Assembly: GCA_032158125.1 (NCBI GenBank)
Contig: JASKOT010000001.1
Span: 1,420,124-1,484,123, forward strand
Reading direction: 5' to 3'
From: Papiliotrema nemorosa
Lineage: Eukaryota; Basidiomycota; Tremellomycetes; Tremellales; Rhynchogastremaceae
DNA length: 64,000 nt
Shown: one piece after another, positions 23,970 to 36,772 of the stretch
Layout of the letters: each line of letters opens with the position of its first letter
Numbering within the stretch: the first letter of the stretch is position 1
Position numbers and translations under genes: made by a program
Notes under the pieces: generated by a model
Databases searched by the model: none
Told to the model about the DNA's origin: nothing
Seen by the model: only the letters and a program-made list of their open reading frames with translations

Positions 23970-26900
23970 TTAGAACCCAAAAAAGTCTCCAATGGTATTC
24001 CCGACCGATTCGAAAGCTTCCCCAACATCCTCTGCGACTGACACAATCTCGCCTCCAACTTCCTCGAATCCCCGACCGACATCCTCCACCACATCGTTCA
24101 CTTCACTGCCAAATTCGCTCAAGGCATCTTCAACATCATTCGCAAAGTCTTCTGCACCTTGTGCAATCTCGTCGACCACTTCCTCTACTCCCTCGGCAAA
24201 CTCCTCGACCGCTTCCTCCACGGCCTCGGCGACGACCTCTGCTGCTTTGTCCAATTCCTCTCCCAATTCCTCGACCGCTTCGCCGATCTCTTCAGCCACC
24301 TCAATCACTGCTTCGGCGACCTCTTCCACAACCTTGCCTAATTTTGCGAACACCTCCTCTGCCAACTTGCCAATTTTATCGGCCAGTTCGCCTGTAATCT
24401 TCTCGATGATACCCTCTACAAGGTGGACAAACTTGTCCTTCAACCTATCTCGGTCAGCGGGTCTGACGACATTTACTCACTTTTTGATGCAGCTCATGAT
24501 CATCTGATCGATGTCTTTGAGCTCAAAATCGATCCAGAAGGCAAACTCTTCGCCGAGGACCGCTCCTGCAACCTCCGCTTGGAAGGTAAATCCCGTCATA
24601 CCGGGATGAATGTCGGTTCTCACGTGTATCTTGCTGAGGTAAAAGGCACTTAGAATGTCCTCAATAAGAGGCGCGATGAGATCCGCAGCCAATCCCTCTA
24701 CCTCGCCGATCATCCCATCCCAGAGATTTTCAAAGTCGATCTCTCCTCGATCGAGATCCTCGGCAATCTTCTTGGCCGCTCGATCTCGACGCTCTTCGCA
24801 ATCCGCCTGCAAAGCCTTTCGCCATTCTCTCACTAGGTGTGCCAGGAATCCGCCCATATGAGTATCCTGGTACAGTGCTTCGAATCTCATTCCCGAATCC
24901 AACAAGGAAGCAGCAGGTTTGGCGACCGTGCCTGGTGTCGGCGGAAGAGGGCCCAAGGCCGCTTTGATGGCGAAGAGGCTGAAGAAGTCGAGGTCGAATC
25001 GGAAAGCGATCATTAGAGGATCAAAGGTGAACGCCCCGATCACCGAACAATCGAGACCCGCACCCGATATCCGCCCGCTCAAACTTCCGGATTTCTTGCT
25101 CGCAGTCAGAAAGAGGTCTCCTCTCAACTTGGCATTGGGCCCTTCAGCACCACTGATTCGGAAGGGACCTATGTCGAAAGCGTCGACCTGCGCAAACATG
25201 GTAAACCCGTCGTTGGCGATCTTCACATTGACCCAAGCTTCTTTGTCAAAAAAGAGAGCGTTGCAGTTGAACATGAAACCTCGAGGATATTCCTCCGTCC
25301 CGAAAGGGCAGATGTAGATCGACAGATCGCGAAACGTCACTATGTTGTCGGGCTAATACAGTATTAGCACCGGTACGGACAATAGCTTAGCTAACCTACC
25401 GGTGTCGCGGGACTTGACTCGCCATCAAGCAACATAAACACATCGGTGAGTTCGAGATTCTTACATGCGACCGAAACCAACTGTTCTTCTCGTCAGGCGC
25501 GTAGCCGATGCAGACTCACTATGGGGATCTTTCGATGCCTTGACTGCTACATCACCCCGAACCTTGCCGATTGTCATTCCGCCGACGAACCCAAACTCGG
25601 TCGGTGTGAGAGCGTACGACACCCCCAAGGTGAGCTCGAGCTTAGGACCGATTGTTAAGGACTGGCACAGATCAAAAAGATTATGCCAGTTACCCTCCAT
25701 GATTCCGGTGATCGTCACACCGATGGTATCTAGCACACCAACTATCTTGAACTTTAGATTGTCCTTGTTACCATGGAGCTGAAGTGTCGCCGTCGCTGCC
25801 AAGGACAACTGTGGGCCGAGAGTCGTCATACCCAGAATCAACTCGACATCACCGGTCTCAAATTCGTCTCCAATCCTCAATTTTGGGAGATTGGTCGTCT
25901 TCAATAACGCTTGCACGCCACACGGCAGGTCCGGATTCCAGCTGACCGCCATGAGCAAGCCAAGTTCGGGCTCGTCAAACAGGGCGGCAAGAGTGTCACA
26001 AGCACCGATATCGACACAGAGTTGCAAACCTGGTGTTAACTGCAGCTTTGGACCGTGGCTCACCTTTTTTGACCACATACCCCGGAGGCAAGTTCAGGGA
26101 CGGGTGATTGTCTGAACGAGACGCGATGAGTAGCATCACTTTACGAATCACAATATCGGCCAATGGCGTCTTGTCGATCCCCGGAATATGGTCCCCAAGG
26201 TGGAATCCGCCCTCTGCATCTGATAAATCACCATAGATGGTGTATTGAAGTCCGTCAGTACCCGCCATCTTGTACAATCTCGCTCCGACAGCAATGTGAA
26301 GCGATTTCCATTGCGCTTTTCCGGAGACGGTCAAACTGTATTGTTTGTCGCTCCCCGCCACCGCCTCGGGCGACTTTTCACCAAGGTCGATCTCGACGTT
26401 CAGCCTGGCTTGAGTGATTTTAAAGTCTCCCAGTTCTAATATACCCCCCGCCACCTCGATATCGAAAAGTCCTCCGCGTTTTCCAATGGCAAGAGTCGCT
26501 GATGCGCCAAGATAGTCGCCAATCTTCAGACCGCCGACGTGGAAGATCAAGCCATCCCGGCTACATAGCCGAATTTGGGCGTGGTCAATGTGTAGGGCAA
26601 TGTCGGGTGTATCCAGCGGAGAATCATCCGGGAACAGCTGTTGATGAATCACTTTGATTGTATCCCAACTGAAATTGCTCATGGCAAATGAGATCTCAAA
26701 GTCCCCCTGAAATGAGAATTGCCCGCCGGCCTCGACGATTGTATCTGCAATCATGAGTTGACATCCGAGCCCGAACGACGCAGACTTCCATCCCATCTTC
26801 GTGTCGATCTGTGCGGTGACGCCCACACCTTGGAGCTATTCATGAGCTTTATTGAATGGACAACTTACGTTCAAACCTGCGAAACCAAATGCATCCTGCC

Positions 26901-27977
26901 AGTCCATGGCAAAGGAAGCAGCAAAACGGTAGACCGATTCCGACTTGGTCAAAGAGAAGTGTGTCTCCACCGACTTTTCGCTCAACGGAAGCTTGATGTC
27001 CATAGATCCTCGTACAGTGTACGTGTACATGCTCTTGGGCAACATTTGCCCATCTTTGTCGGGAGCGAAGCCGGTATAACAGTGTATGGATAACGCGAGA
27101 GAGGTTATCGTCAACGCCTCGAACGGCCTGATGGCGATGGGATCGAGAGAAGCGGTAAATGTGAACGAACCTGGCGAGAGGGGTGTCTTCCAGTCGGGGA
27201 GCTTGGGAATGTTGCAGTAGAGCGCCAACTCAGGTTTGTCCACGCCTAGCAGTCCTATTAAAAGGTCGTGAAGCTCTTGATGAGAGTCGTTCACAGAGAT
27301 GGTAGCTGAAATGGATAGACCCATCTCTGAGGTTAGATCAATGGGGAGGTTCTGCGATTAGCGGATCCTTGGGAAGGCAAACTCACTTGATACAATAGTC
27401 TAGCACGGTTCAGCTGTATCGCTCCGATGGGAGTCCCAGTAGTGACCGGGATCAAGTCTCCCACCACAATGCTCTTGTCGGCCTTTAGAGAACAGAAGAT
27501 AGGTACCTTGTCAAAAATGTCGTAGTATACCTCGGCGTCTTGGAGATGAAGCGTTTCAACCGAAAGTGGACATGATTCGAAGCCAAAGAGGTTGAAGCGG
27601 CCCAGCGACACGATCCGAGGGAAGACGTTGGCCTCGTGATCGGGAGCGAAAGAGGTCAAATTGAGCAGTTTCTGCAGAGCATCTGACTCCAAGAAATCTA
27701 GCTGCTTGGCAATCCCGTCAAAGGTCGCCGAGGCTTTGAGAGGGTTACGCGGGACATGGTCCACCCGGTCGGCATCGGAGTGATCCTCCGAGTCCTCACT
27801 GTCACTGTCGACCAGAGAGGGGAAGAATTGATTGTTCAAATCTCCCAGCCTAGCCTTCTTGAGGTGTCGTGTAGGACTTGTCTTGACGCTGTCAAGCTCA
27901 TCCTCGTCCCATGGCCCAGCACGCTTGATACGAATGATAGGGGCATGCTCGTCGGTGGGCGTTACAAGCAGGGACAT
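23970..27977 (-). CDS. Large protein of unknown function: beta-rich body and amphipathic helical tail
   Basis: About seven exons give roughly 1,250 residues. The N-terminus (MSLLVTPTDEHAPIIRIKRAG) leads to an acidic linker and then a long body of alternating hydrophobic strands with recurring themes such as LGCQLMIADTIVEAGGQFSF, GGLKIGDYLGASATLAIGKR, KLELTLGVSYALTPTEFGFV and CSVIGAFTFDPLMIAFRF. This pattern resembles large uncharacterised fungal/bacterial proteins such as DUF6603, but I cannot confirm the family. The last 150 residues (24443-23970) are almost only Glu, Val, Ala, Gly, Asp and Ile in short-period helical repeats (EEVAEAVIEVAEEIGEAVEE), ending VGNTIGDFFGF. This looks like a membrane- or lipid-associating amphipathic helix. 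No signal peptide. Introns lie near 27.37, 26.85, 26.05, 25.5, 25.38 and 24.46 kb. It is divergent from the next gene. Confidence 0.8.
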
Positions 27978-28487
27978 GCTGAACGCAAAGTGCAGGGCAT
28001 TTTGTTCCCGACCATGCTGCTATATATTGAGCACGGTAGGAAGTCAGGCTGCTGGTCTCCGCAAGAAGCGGCGTGTCGCACATAGCTTACAGTGAGCATG
28101 TTCCGTGTTCGGGTACCTGACGTTTCACTCGTGATCATGTTCTGACGGTTTGGTCTTGTCTAGGTTCTGTTCGGCAGTGAGATAGGTCGGCGACCTTCCT
28201 GATCAAGGAATGTCGCAGCGAGAGTGGCTGCAATTTTATCGGATAAGCCATCCGAATTGGCGGGTCTTGTTGCAGCCGGTTCCTGATTGATAACGGGATC
28301 TGAGCATGAATAGAGTATCAGTGTCCCTCCTGGACATCAAGCCCCTAGCCCCCAAACAGATGAAAATGTACCCGAACATCTCGTCGTCCCGATTCGATCT
28401 GTTTTCCGCAAGGGTATAGTCACGCATGTGTGTATAAAGTCAGCCGCACATTGTCGGGTTTTCGTTTCCTCAATCCCCTTCTTCAAG
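27978..28487. promoter_or_regulatory. Shared promoter region of two divergent unknown genes
   Basis: This 510-bp stretch separates the start codons of the two large unknown genes. No coding signal or repeat was recognised in it. Confidence 0.4.
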
Positions 28488-31400
28488 ATGAATTTTCATT
28501 CTTTCGGCCAGTATACCGGACGGGCCGGTCCCAACAACAGCCAATATTTCAATCCGATGATGATGGCACCACTATTCGTGCCCAACCCCCTCGCCCTGCA
28601 GCAGCATCTTTCTCTACAACATAACATTCTCTCCCAGCAGATACTATTCCAGCAGATGATGATGATGCGCGACGACATCCTGTGGCGTGGACTGCCTCAC
28701 CCTTCATCCTCTGCGCTATCCCAGCATGACAATGACAATCGGCTTGACACCAACGATGCATCAGGCTTGCTCGTGATCCAATCATCTGCACCCAAAGTGA
28801 GCGTTTTCTTCCAGTTTCAACTGACACGAAGCAAGACGAGAGGTGTGCCCGAGGCAAAAGAACGCTTATCAAGGCTACCCAACAGCAACCCCTTCCTTCG
28901 GGCGACGAGCAAGCCTTTGTTCCTATATTGAATCCAAAAATGGGGCACAAGACGGTCAAATTTGCCTCTCGGAACTCCAAAGGAGTAAGCAAAAACCCCC
29001 AAGTACTGACTGACCATGGCAGAAGGCCCAAAACAGGCAATTGTCTCTGTGGTCTCGCCCCGGTTCGGTGATCGGGAAGGACAATCAATACGTACGAGTG
29101 GGCGCGAAAGCGGACGACATGTACTTTGTGTCTGTTGCCGATATGGAGGCGCGTCTGCAAGAGATACCGCCGGAGGCAGAAAACGATTCGGCCAAAGCCA
29201 TATTGCAGAGCAGACTCGCGGGTCTGTATCACGCCGATCTCCAGGTCTTCAAAGCCCAGCAAACCTACATTGTCCCAGCGTCCTTCGTAACGTCGACACC
29301 CATGACCATCTATGACGAATCCGGGAGGGTCACTACGGAGCTTCCGGCATGGTTCACTCGTCTGGGAACCGTATATGACCAACAATTCAAGAATCAGCTC
29401 AAGTGGTACCGCAGTGAGTCGAGTGCTATTAGCCCGAGGCGCTGATCCTAGGATTGATTTCGCCCAAATCTGGTGGCGGATTCAAACCGATACTGTCTCG
29501 TTATGTACAAATGTCCGATATACACCCAGCGACGACGCTTTATATCGCCTTTAACAGCGACATCAAGGAGTATTTGAAGGTCAAGGTCAAAGGAAGGACT
29601 CAGGCAGATCCCGAGCGATGGTTGAAGAAGTTTGGAGATACCCTCAAAACCACATCGGTCAAAGATGATATGGATTCCGATGACGAGGAAGAGCAAGGTA
29701 CCAACACTTCTCTCGTGTTTGCCGGATACTATAGCGGCAAATTGACAGACAATCTCAAAAGAACCAAGATCGGAAACTCGCCAGGGATCCAGGTTCAGTT
29801 CTGGGATGCTCATCCCATGGATTTGTACCGAGTATACATGACCCCAAACGCGATCGACCATATCAAGAATGCGAAACGACCCGACAATTTCGTCCCGCCC
29901 AATACCTCCCCATCTCACGAGGTCATTCTGAAGATAGTCGCCGATAGTGTCAATGGGTTCGGCCTGTATGATGGAATCATACCAGCTACATCCGATTTGA
30001 TCATCAAATCCCCTGTTACCGATACTTGCGTGACCACCACCAAGTACCTTGCGGCTAGTGGACAGGCTCGTAAAGTCAGTCAAAATGCAGTCATGGATGA
30101 TACCAGCGCAAACTCGGTGGGTAGAGGCACAGTCCGAACGTTTATTTTAGGTTGCTGCAGCTCTCTGGGGCTACGAGGGAAAACTTGTAGATCGAGCGGA
30201 GGTAGGCTGTCATGAAGTGTAAGAAGACTGATCGGCAAAGTGGGCACATCGTTCAGGCTTCAAGATGGGCGGCCTTGGGTCTCTTGCAGAATTCAACATT
30301 CAAAACTCTCAGGTCAAGGAAAATCTGATCTTTGGAACCAAAGAGATAAATACTCGAATGATCAGGTCGGTGATGACACCGAATGCACTGACAAGCAGGT
30401 TCGAGGACTGTGCGCACCGCTTCACTGAGAGATGGGATCTACGCAAATGGGAAGTGGACAACAAGGAAAGTTCAGCGCAAGAGTTGAAGCGCGTTTACGA
30501 GGACGCCGTGACCAAGATTCGAGCCAGTACCGAGGTGTGTCCTCTGGAGGATCCTGGTTGACGCTTCAGAAGGCAAGCGGGAAGAGAAGTGCTCCACCAG
30601 AAGACAAGATTCCCCTTCCTACGAATACTACAAAGACCACCAATCCGGGGGTGAAAGACGCGAAAAGCTCAGAGACGGCCCCGAAAAAGAATGCCAGCAA
30701 TCTGAACTATGCTTGGTCTCACCCACATTTGCAAACGCAGCCAACGAAAAAGTCGCTCAATTTCGTCGCCCAGCTATGGACCGAGTACAAGGGGCGACTG
30801 AGTAAATGTCATAACACACGGCACATATCAACTGGTTCATGGGATAGTACCACAAAGTACTAAGCAAGAGAACCTACGGATATAAGAGTAGTTACCGTAG
30901 TATCTAGACCCCCCAGAGATTGTATCTCTTAAGTGACTTCCATCTACATCGTCTACCAGAGTCGCAGGCACTAGTAACCCAGTTCACTCGGAAACCTGCC
31001 TAGATCGAATACACCATCACAGTAAAGACACTCGTCACAAGAAGAGCAAAATTCTTGGAAAGGACAAGGTCGATGTCGAACTCGGATCATTGGCAACGAA
31101 TGTCGAGTCGGCGGAGGTTACGTGGGAAGATAGTCTAACGGAGGGTGAACGAACCCAAGCTCTTTCGAGGTTCTTATGGGTTATTCCTGAACTGGAATGG
31201 GAATACGAGCTCAGTGGGCATTCGAACGGCTTTCAGCCCATCTCTATAAAGACCGCCTTCAATATGTGGGATCTGCACGTACCGTTGGTCCTGGAAGCCA
31301 AGCTCGACATGGCACTTGATACCGAGCTATGGGACAACGGGTACTGGAACAATCCGCGTTCACCCGACGTCTCGATCAATGTTGCAGCCCTGGAGAAATT

Positions 31401-31581
31401 CGTGACAAAGCAGAAGAAGGCAAATGGTACGTCAACCATTGATACATTTCCACTTTTAGCGCGTTCGCTGACTGAGCAAGATGATTCGTTGAATCAGAGT
31501 GAAGAGGATCAACGAAAGAAGTTGAAAACAGAAGAGAGCGGAGATTCAGCAGTCGATCCCTCGAACACCTATGTACTGTAG
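28488..31581 (+). CDS. Large uncharacterised fungal protein
   Basis: Multi-exon gene, about 900 residues. The N-terminus (MNFHSFGQYTGRAGPNNSQY) is rich in Gln, Asn and Met (LQQHLSLQHNILSQQILFQQ) and probably disordered. Next come ordered segments: VGAKADDMYFVSVADMEARL, QQTYIVPASFVTSTPM, TLYIAFNSDIKEYLKVKVKG, VFAGYYSGKLTDNLKRTKIG, VQFWDAHPMDLYRVYMTPNA and LKIVADSVNGFGLYDGIIPA. A later exon has NLIFGTKEINTRMIR, a motif I associate with uncharacterised fungal proteins of nuclease-like character; this is a weak recollection. The C-terminal domain includes LWVIPELEWEYELSGHSNGF and NMWDLHVPLVLEAKLDM. Early splices at 28799 and 28983 restore the frame. Exon borders at 30.1-31.1 kb are approximate. 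It may work with the divergent large gene, which is inference from position only. Confidence 0.7.
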
Positions 31582-31769
31582 GTCCTGGTTCAGGACCGCT
31601 GCAAGTCTCTGTGAAAGGCAGTGCGCCCGGCAGTCCATGCCGTTCTGGTTATATATAGTATAGTCCTTGATACGTGATGCAGCTTCATTTCCTCTTCTCA
31701 TACAATAAGATGCCATCACACGTACACACAAATACGACTGTTGTAGAGATGATCAACCTGAGCCAAGGA

Positions 31770-34700
31770 TCAACTGGTACTTTGGGTCGTGTAATAAGAC
31801 GCGACCGAGCCTGAAGCTCTCGGCAGAGGTACCTCGTCGACATGAGCAATCTCAGTCATACCATTCGTTTCGCCTGGGGGACCGTAACCACCACCACCGG
31901 CGGTATCTGAATTATTAGCTCCGTTAGGACGGACCGTATAAAGACGTACGAATAATGATATGGTCTCCCTTCTTCATGACACATTCATTGTTCCCTCCCA
32001 AGCTGATGAGCCGGAACGATCCGTCCGGCATTCCCCTTCTCCAGTAATTTTTGGCCTTCTCTCCAGCGTGTCCTCCAGCCATACCGTATGGTGCGACAGC
32101 GCGACGTTGAGAGAGGATCTGGAGCTCCACCTCGCGTGTAAACTCGATATCACGTATGCAGCCATCTCCTCCTCGGTATTGTCCCGCGCCACCACTGCCG
32201 TGACGTTGAGAGAACTCGTGGATGATGACGGGGTATTGTCGCTCGATAAGCTCTGGATCACCAATAGCCGTCTGAGACGTCAGCTGTGGATCCAGTGGAT
32301 CGAGGCGATACTCACGTTGGTCATGTGCGTATGCACGCAATCTTGTCCTTGCCATGTAGGTCCGGCTCCAGCGCCACCGGCGATAGTTTCATACTGACAA
32401 CGTCGGCGGGGTCTCTTTCTAGAATTAACAATAGTATAACTCACGTATCCGAAGCCTTTGCCTGAATCACCTCCATAACCGAATGTCAGGTTGTTCATCG
32501 AACCCTGCGAGGCACCACACGCTTGGAAAGCCCGCAATAGGGTGTCAGTAACCCGCTGTGACGTCTCGACATTACCGCTATGTGGAGTCAGCATGATATA
32601 ACGCACAGATGGATGCTAAACTCTACGTACCCCACAGTAGCAGCGTCTTCTGTGGGAGACAAAAAGGTTCCTTCGGGAATGACAATGTCGATAGGAGCGA
32701 GACAGCCCATGTTGAGCGGAATATCGATGTTGATGAGACATCGTAGGACGTAGATCACCGCGCTATAGAGTAAAGCGGTAGGCGCGTTGAGGTTATTGTA
32801 ACTGACATATCAGCATGAAATACTCAATCAGAAGGTAGGACAAACGATTGTGGAGAAGTGCCCGTAAAGTCAAACACAGCTCCACCCGTCTTGGGGTCGA
32901 TATCGATTTTAAGGTGGATCTCCGTCCCATCGTCCATCTGGTCGACTGCTTCTAGAGCTTGGCCTTTGAAACGCTGATGTACCTTAAGCAGCATGTCCCG
33001 GACGGCGGCTTCCGCAGTGCGTTGGATCGCGTGCATGTAAAATTGGACGCTCTCGATGGAGCTTTCAGCGATCAGACGTTGAATGAGCTGAGCTCCGCGA
33101 TGACTGCCGTCAGCAGGAGAGAGCATTCCGGTGGTAGCAGCTCACCAGGAAGCAACCTGTGCCTTCAGATCAGATATGTTATCCTTGAGAGTTCTCGTCC
33201 CGCTACAGCCAGGGTATCGAGCAGGTTCTTCGGAGAAGATGCGTATAACGCCTGCTTCATCGAACACCCCATTATTAACCAGCTTGAACGACTTGACCTG
33301 CGCGCCTTCTTGCCACAGCTCTTTGGAGAACGGAGGCATGCTGCCCGCTGCGATACCACCGATATCCGCATGATGAGCTCGGGCGGCCGTCCAAAAGACA
33401 ATCTTGCCCTTGTGGAAAGTGGGTACGAGGACCGTGACGTCGGGCAAATGCGACCCTCCAGCAGCTGGATGATTCGAGACAATCACATCTCCCTCGACAA
33501 GTCCTCCTTCCCGTGCATAGTAATCCGACTGCCATTTGACGGCAAATGACATGGCGCCCAGATGAGCTGGAATATGGGGGGCATTGGCGACCAGACCGCC
33601 ATCGGGAGCGAAGAGAGCGCAACTGAAGTCCAAGCGTTCTTTGATGTTGATTGAGATTGCAGTCTGACGTAATACATTGCCCATTTGCTCGGCGATGGAC
33701 ATGAAGCGGTGGCCCATAACCGATAAATGGACGGGATCGACGTGTTCCGCATCCAAAACGGCTTTGACAACCTTCTTCTCGGCGAGGTCGATCAACACGT
33801 GCTCAGGCAAGGCGGTCGCTACCCAGTCTGGTTCCACAAGAATCGTTTGCGTCTCGTCGAACAGGATGGCGGGACCTGTGACTTGCTCTCCCGCCGCTAG
33901 CTTGTTGAGGGGAATGGTCGCCGTGCTTCGGTAGCCGGAGTTTTCAAAGTAGACCTGTTTGGAGGAGAATGGCTTGGTGTCGCATTGGCGGAGGTTTGCG
34001 TTGGTGTAAGCAGCATGCGGTGTCTGGACAGCTGATCCGGTGCTGCGTCCGGTGGCTCGAATCCGAATATCTTCGGCAAGAATGTCCCGGTTCTCAAGGA
34101 CGAATCCGAATTGCTTTTGATGCTCGATAGCGAATGCTCCCGCAAAATCGTGATCGGCGGGCTCTTCGATCATGAGTTGTGTCGAGCTGCCCTTGTAGCG
34201 ACAGTTGAGGTATCGTTCGCTGTATATGCTGCTCTCGTCGAATCCCTGTTTGCTGAGGTTTTCGGCCCCTTGACCTTCCAATAAAGCGAATTGATCCTCC
34301 AGATGCGAAGCGATCTCGGGCCCAAGCGTGAGAGCAGCAGGTCGTTGCACCTCGGAAACAACGTCGGCAAGGGACATACCATAGGCAGAGAGGATGGATG
34401 AGAAGCGGGGAAGGATGACTCGGGGAATGTCCAGCGCCGCTGCGATACCAGTACCCATTTGACCACCAGCGCCACCAAACATAACCAGGTGGTGAGCAGA
34501 AGCGATATGTCCTCTCGCTTCAGTCAGTCTAGTCATCAGCGTTCACCTCATTACACCTATCCTCTAATGACTGACGTTCGAATTGGGCGGCAGATGGCTT
34601 CGTTGGCAACCCTCAGGAAGCCTGCAGCAATTTCCTCAATAGTTACAGGCGCTAGCGAGGCATCTCGCTCATTGTTAATCTGGATTCTCAACTCCTCAAA

Positions 34701-36191
34701 AAGTCGAAGACTGGCTTTCACATCCAGCGGTTCGTCCTCGTTTGGCCCAAAGATTGCGGGGCTAGGATTAGCAACACCACTGCCACGATGCGCAGCACCA
34801 CTCACAAATGCTCTGGTAATAATCGGCCGAGAACCAGATTCGCATCCGTGATAGCCAGTGGCCCGCCTTTTTTGTAACACGCAGGTCCAGGGTGTGCTCC
34901 GGCAGACTCTGGGCCGACGACAAACAGCCCGTTCCGATAGAAAAGACGAGATCCTCCTCCCGCGGCAACGGTGTTGATATCGAGCTGTGGTGCTTGAATG
35001 ATCACTTGAGCCACGGCAGTCTCGAAGACGTGCTCGAGCTTGCCGCTGTACCTCGACACGTCCGTACTTGTTCCACCAATGTCGCATCCGATAAGAGGGA
35101 CCGCTTCGTCCTCGTCGAAGCATGTCCTGCTGAAACCGATTACACCACCCGCCGGTCCGGAGAGAATAGCTCGAAGACCGCTGAAATTGTTCCAGGTGCA
35201 GAGACCGCCGTCAGACTGCATGAACAACAGCTTGTTGCCAAATGCTGCAAGTCCGCCCTCGAACCCTTCGCCAAACGACTCGAGATACCGACGAGTGACA
35301 GGGGTGAGGTAAGCGTCCGCAGTGGCAGAGTTGGCACGCGCGACGATTTTGATCTATAATATCAGCCAAAGTTCATCAGGATAAATTCGATGACACGCAC
35401 CATCGGCTGTAGTTGGTGTGATACCGATACAGAGAACCCCTTGGCGAGCGCTAGATCCGCGACAAGCTGCTCGTGGTCTGTGAAAGTGTATGAGTGCAGC
35501 AGAGCAATGGCCAGGGAGTGAATACCCTTGCTCCAGAGCTCATCGAGCTGCCTCGAGACAACCTCAGGATCCGGTCGACGCAGGATACGGATAATCTCGC
35601 CTGTCTTTCCAATCTTGAGCGCCGGATCACTTTGCACGTCGATGGTCCCCGTCTCCTCCACCTGGGCCGACGTCTCGATGGTCACCCGCTCATCTATCTG
35701 TACAACCTCGTCGTACAGATAAGCCAGCTTCTTGACGCTCAGATCAAAGATGTTTGGTCGAGCTTGCATCCCAATCTTCATGACGTCCTGGTACCCCCTT
35801 GTCGTCACCAATGCACTCCTTTCTCCCTTTCTTTCCAGGAGAGCATTGGTGGAGACCGTCGTACCCATCCGAATCGATTCTACAGCGTCCAGCTTCAGCT
35901 TTTGGCCCTTGGGTATCGTCTCGCCAGTGACAGTCTGGAGTATTCGGCGGATGCTAGTAGTCAGTCTCAGGGTTCCATGTGGGTTCCGCACCATTCTGTA
36001 GGTGCATCATCATAGTTTGCCGGGTCAACGGAGAGTAGCTATATCATCAGTCTGTATTCAAGCGACCGTTCATAGAGAACACCTACTTTCACGACAAAGT
36101 CCTCATAGCCAGGACCTCGAGAGCAGATCGAGTCGGTGAAAGTACCTCCCCTGTCGATTGAGATTCTGGCTTTGGCTGGGATGGAAGGCAT
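31770..36191 (-). CDS. 5-oxoprolinase / ATP-dependent hydantoinase (fused HyuA-HyuB)
   Basis: About nine exons give a fused two-domain protein near 1,280 residues, as in eukaryotic 5-oxoprolinases. The ATG at 36191 ([20 protein letters not shown]) is used; an upstream in-frame TTG is ignored. HyuA-type blocks are [65 protein letters not shown] and [24 protein letters not shown]. HyuB-type blocks are [65 protein letters not shown], and the C-terminal GGGGYGPPG reached through an intron with a GTACGT donor near 31930. The enzyme opens a cyclic amide with ATP: 5-oxoproline to glutamate, or an N-methylhydantoin/hydantoin to the carbamoyl amino acid. Its position beside hydantoin-pathway genes makes the second option worth considering. 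It shares a divergent promoter with a Zn2Cys6 regulator. Confidence 0.93.
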
Positions 36192-36401
36192 ATCGTTGAG
36201 GGTGGTGATAGATTGATCAGGCCAGACGAAAGCCTCGGGCAATTATATACATGAGTATCATATGCAGCCAAGGCTGCACGCGATGAGCGCAGAGCGCTGC
36301 AGTATCCGCATCGGATCATCTTGTGGTGGAATTCGAGGGGTCCCTACGATTTCCGAGCAAGAGATGAACTGGTATCACCAGGATCATGGTGGAAAGAACA
36401 G

Positions 36402-36420
36402 TCTCCGGTCGACTTCCGGC
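36402..36420 (+). promoter_or_regulatory. Candidate Zn2Cys6 operator, CGG-N7-CCG
   Basis: CTCCGGTCGACTTCCGGCC lies in the 581-bp divergent region (36192-36772) between the oxoprolinase and the regulator. A near copy (17 of 19 bases) occurs at 41365-41383 before the MFS permease. The paired CGG triplets match what dimeric Zn2Cys6 factors bind. Otherwise this intergenic region holds no recognisable gene. Confidence 0.5.
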
Positions 36421-36772
36421 CTGCTAGCTGCGCGGAGGCGAGGAGTCGTCAGAACGGCCGCCCAAGCGACTCCCCGGGTACGAACATACCAAGATGCGAT
36501 CCAATGTATGCACGACAGCAATCAGATGACGGTCCCCATGCATGCAGCAGGTGATACAGCAGCACGAAAACTGGGAAAAGAGACCCATGTAGCATTAGGC
36601 CTGCGTAAGCTTGTGACGTTAGGGGTGAATCGCGCGCCTATCTCGCTATCTATCTCCCCTTTGTCCGTATACTGGTGCAGAACGACATACACTGTTCGTC
36701 CAATGCGTGATCGCAAGCTCGCTTCGAGGAGCAAGCTGCAGTGTTGTAGCCCCTGAGTTGACTCCGAGCGCA

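Noticed and set aside
25465..25782. Long plus-strand frames running antisense to the large beta-rich gene
   Set aside because: They mirror the codon bias of the real minus-strand gene and have no motifs of their own. The same holds for frames antisense to the oxoprolinase and the charged protein.
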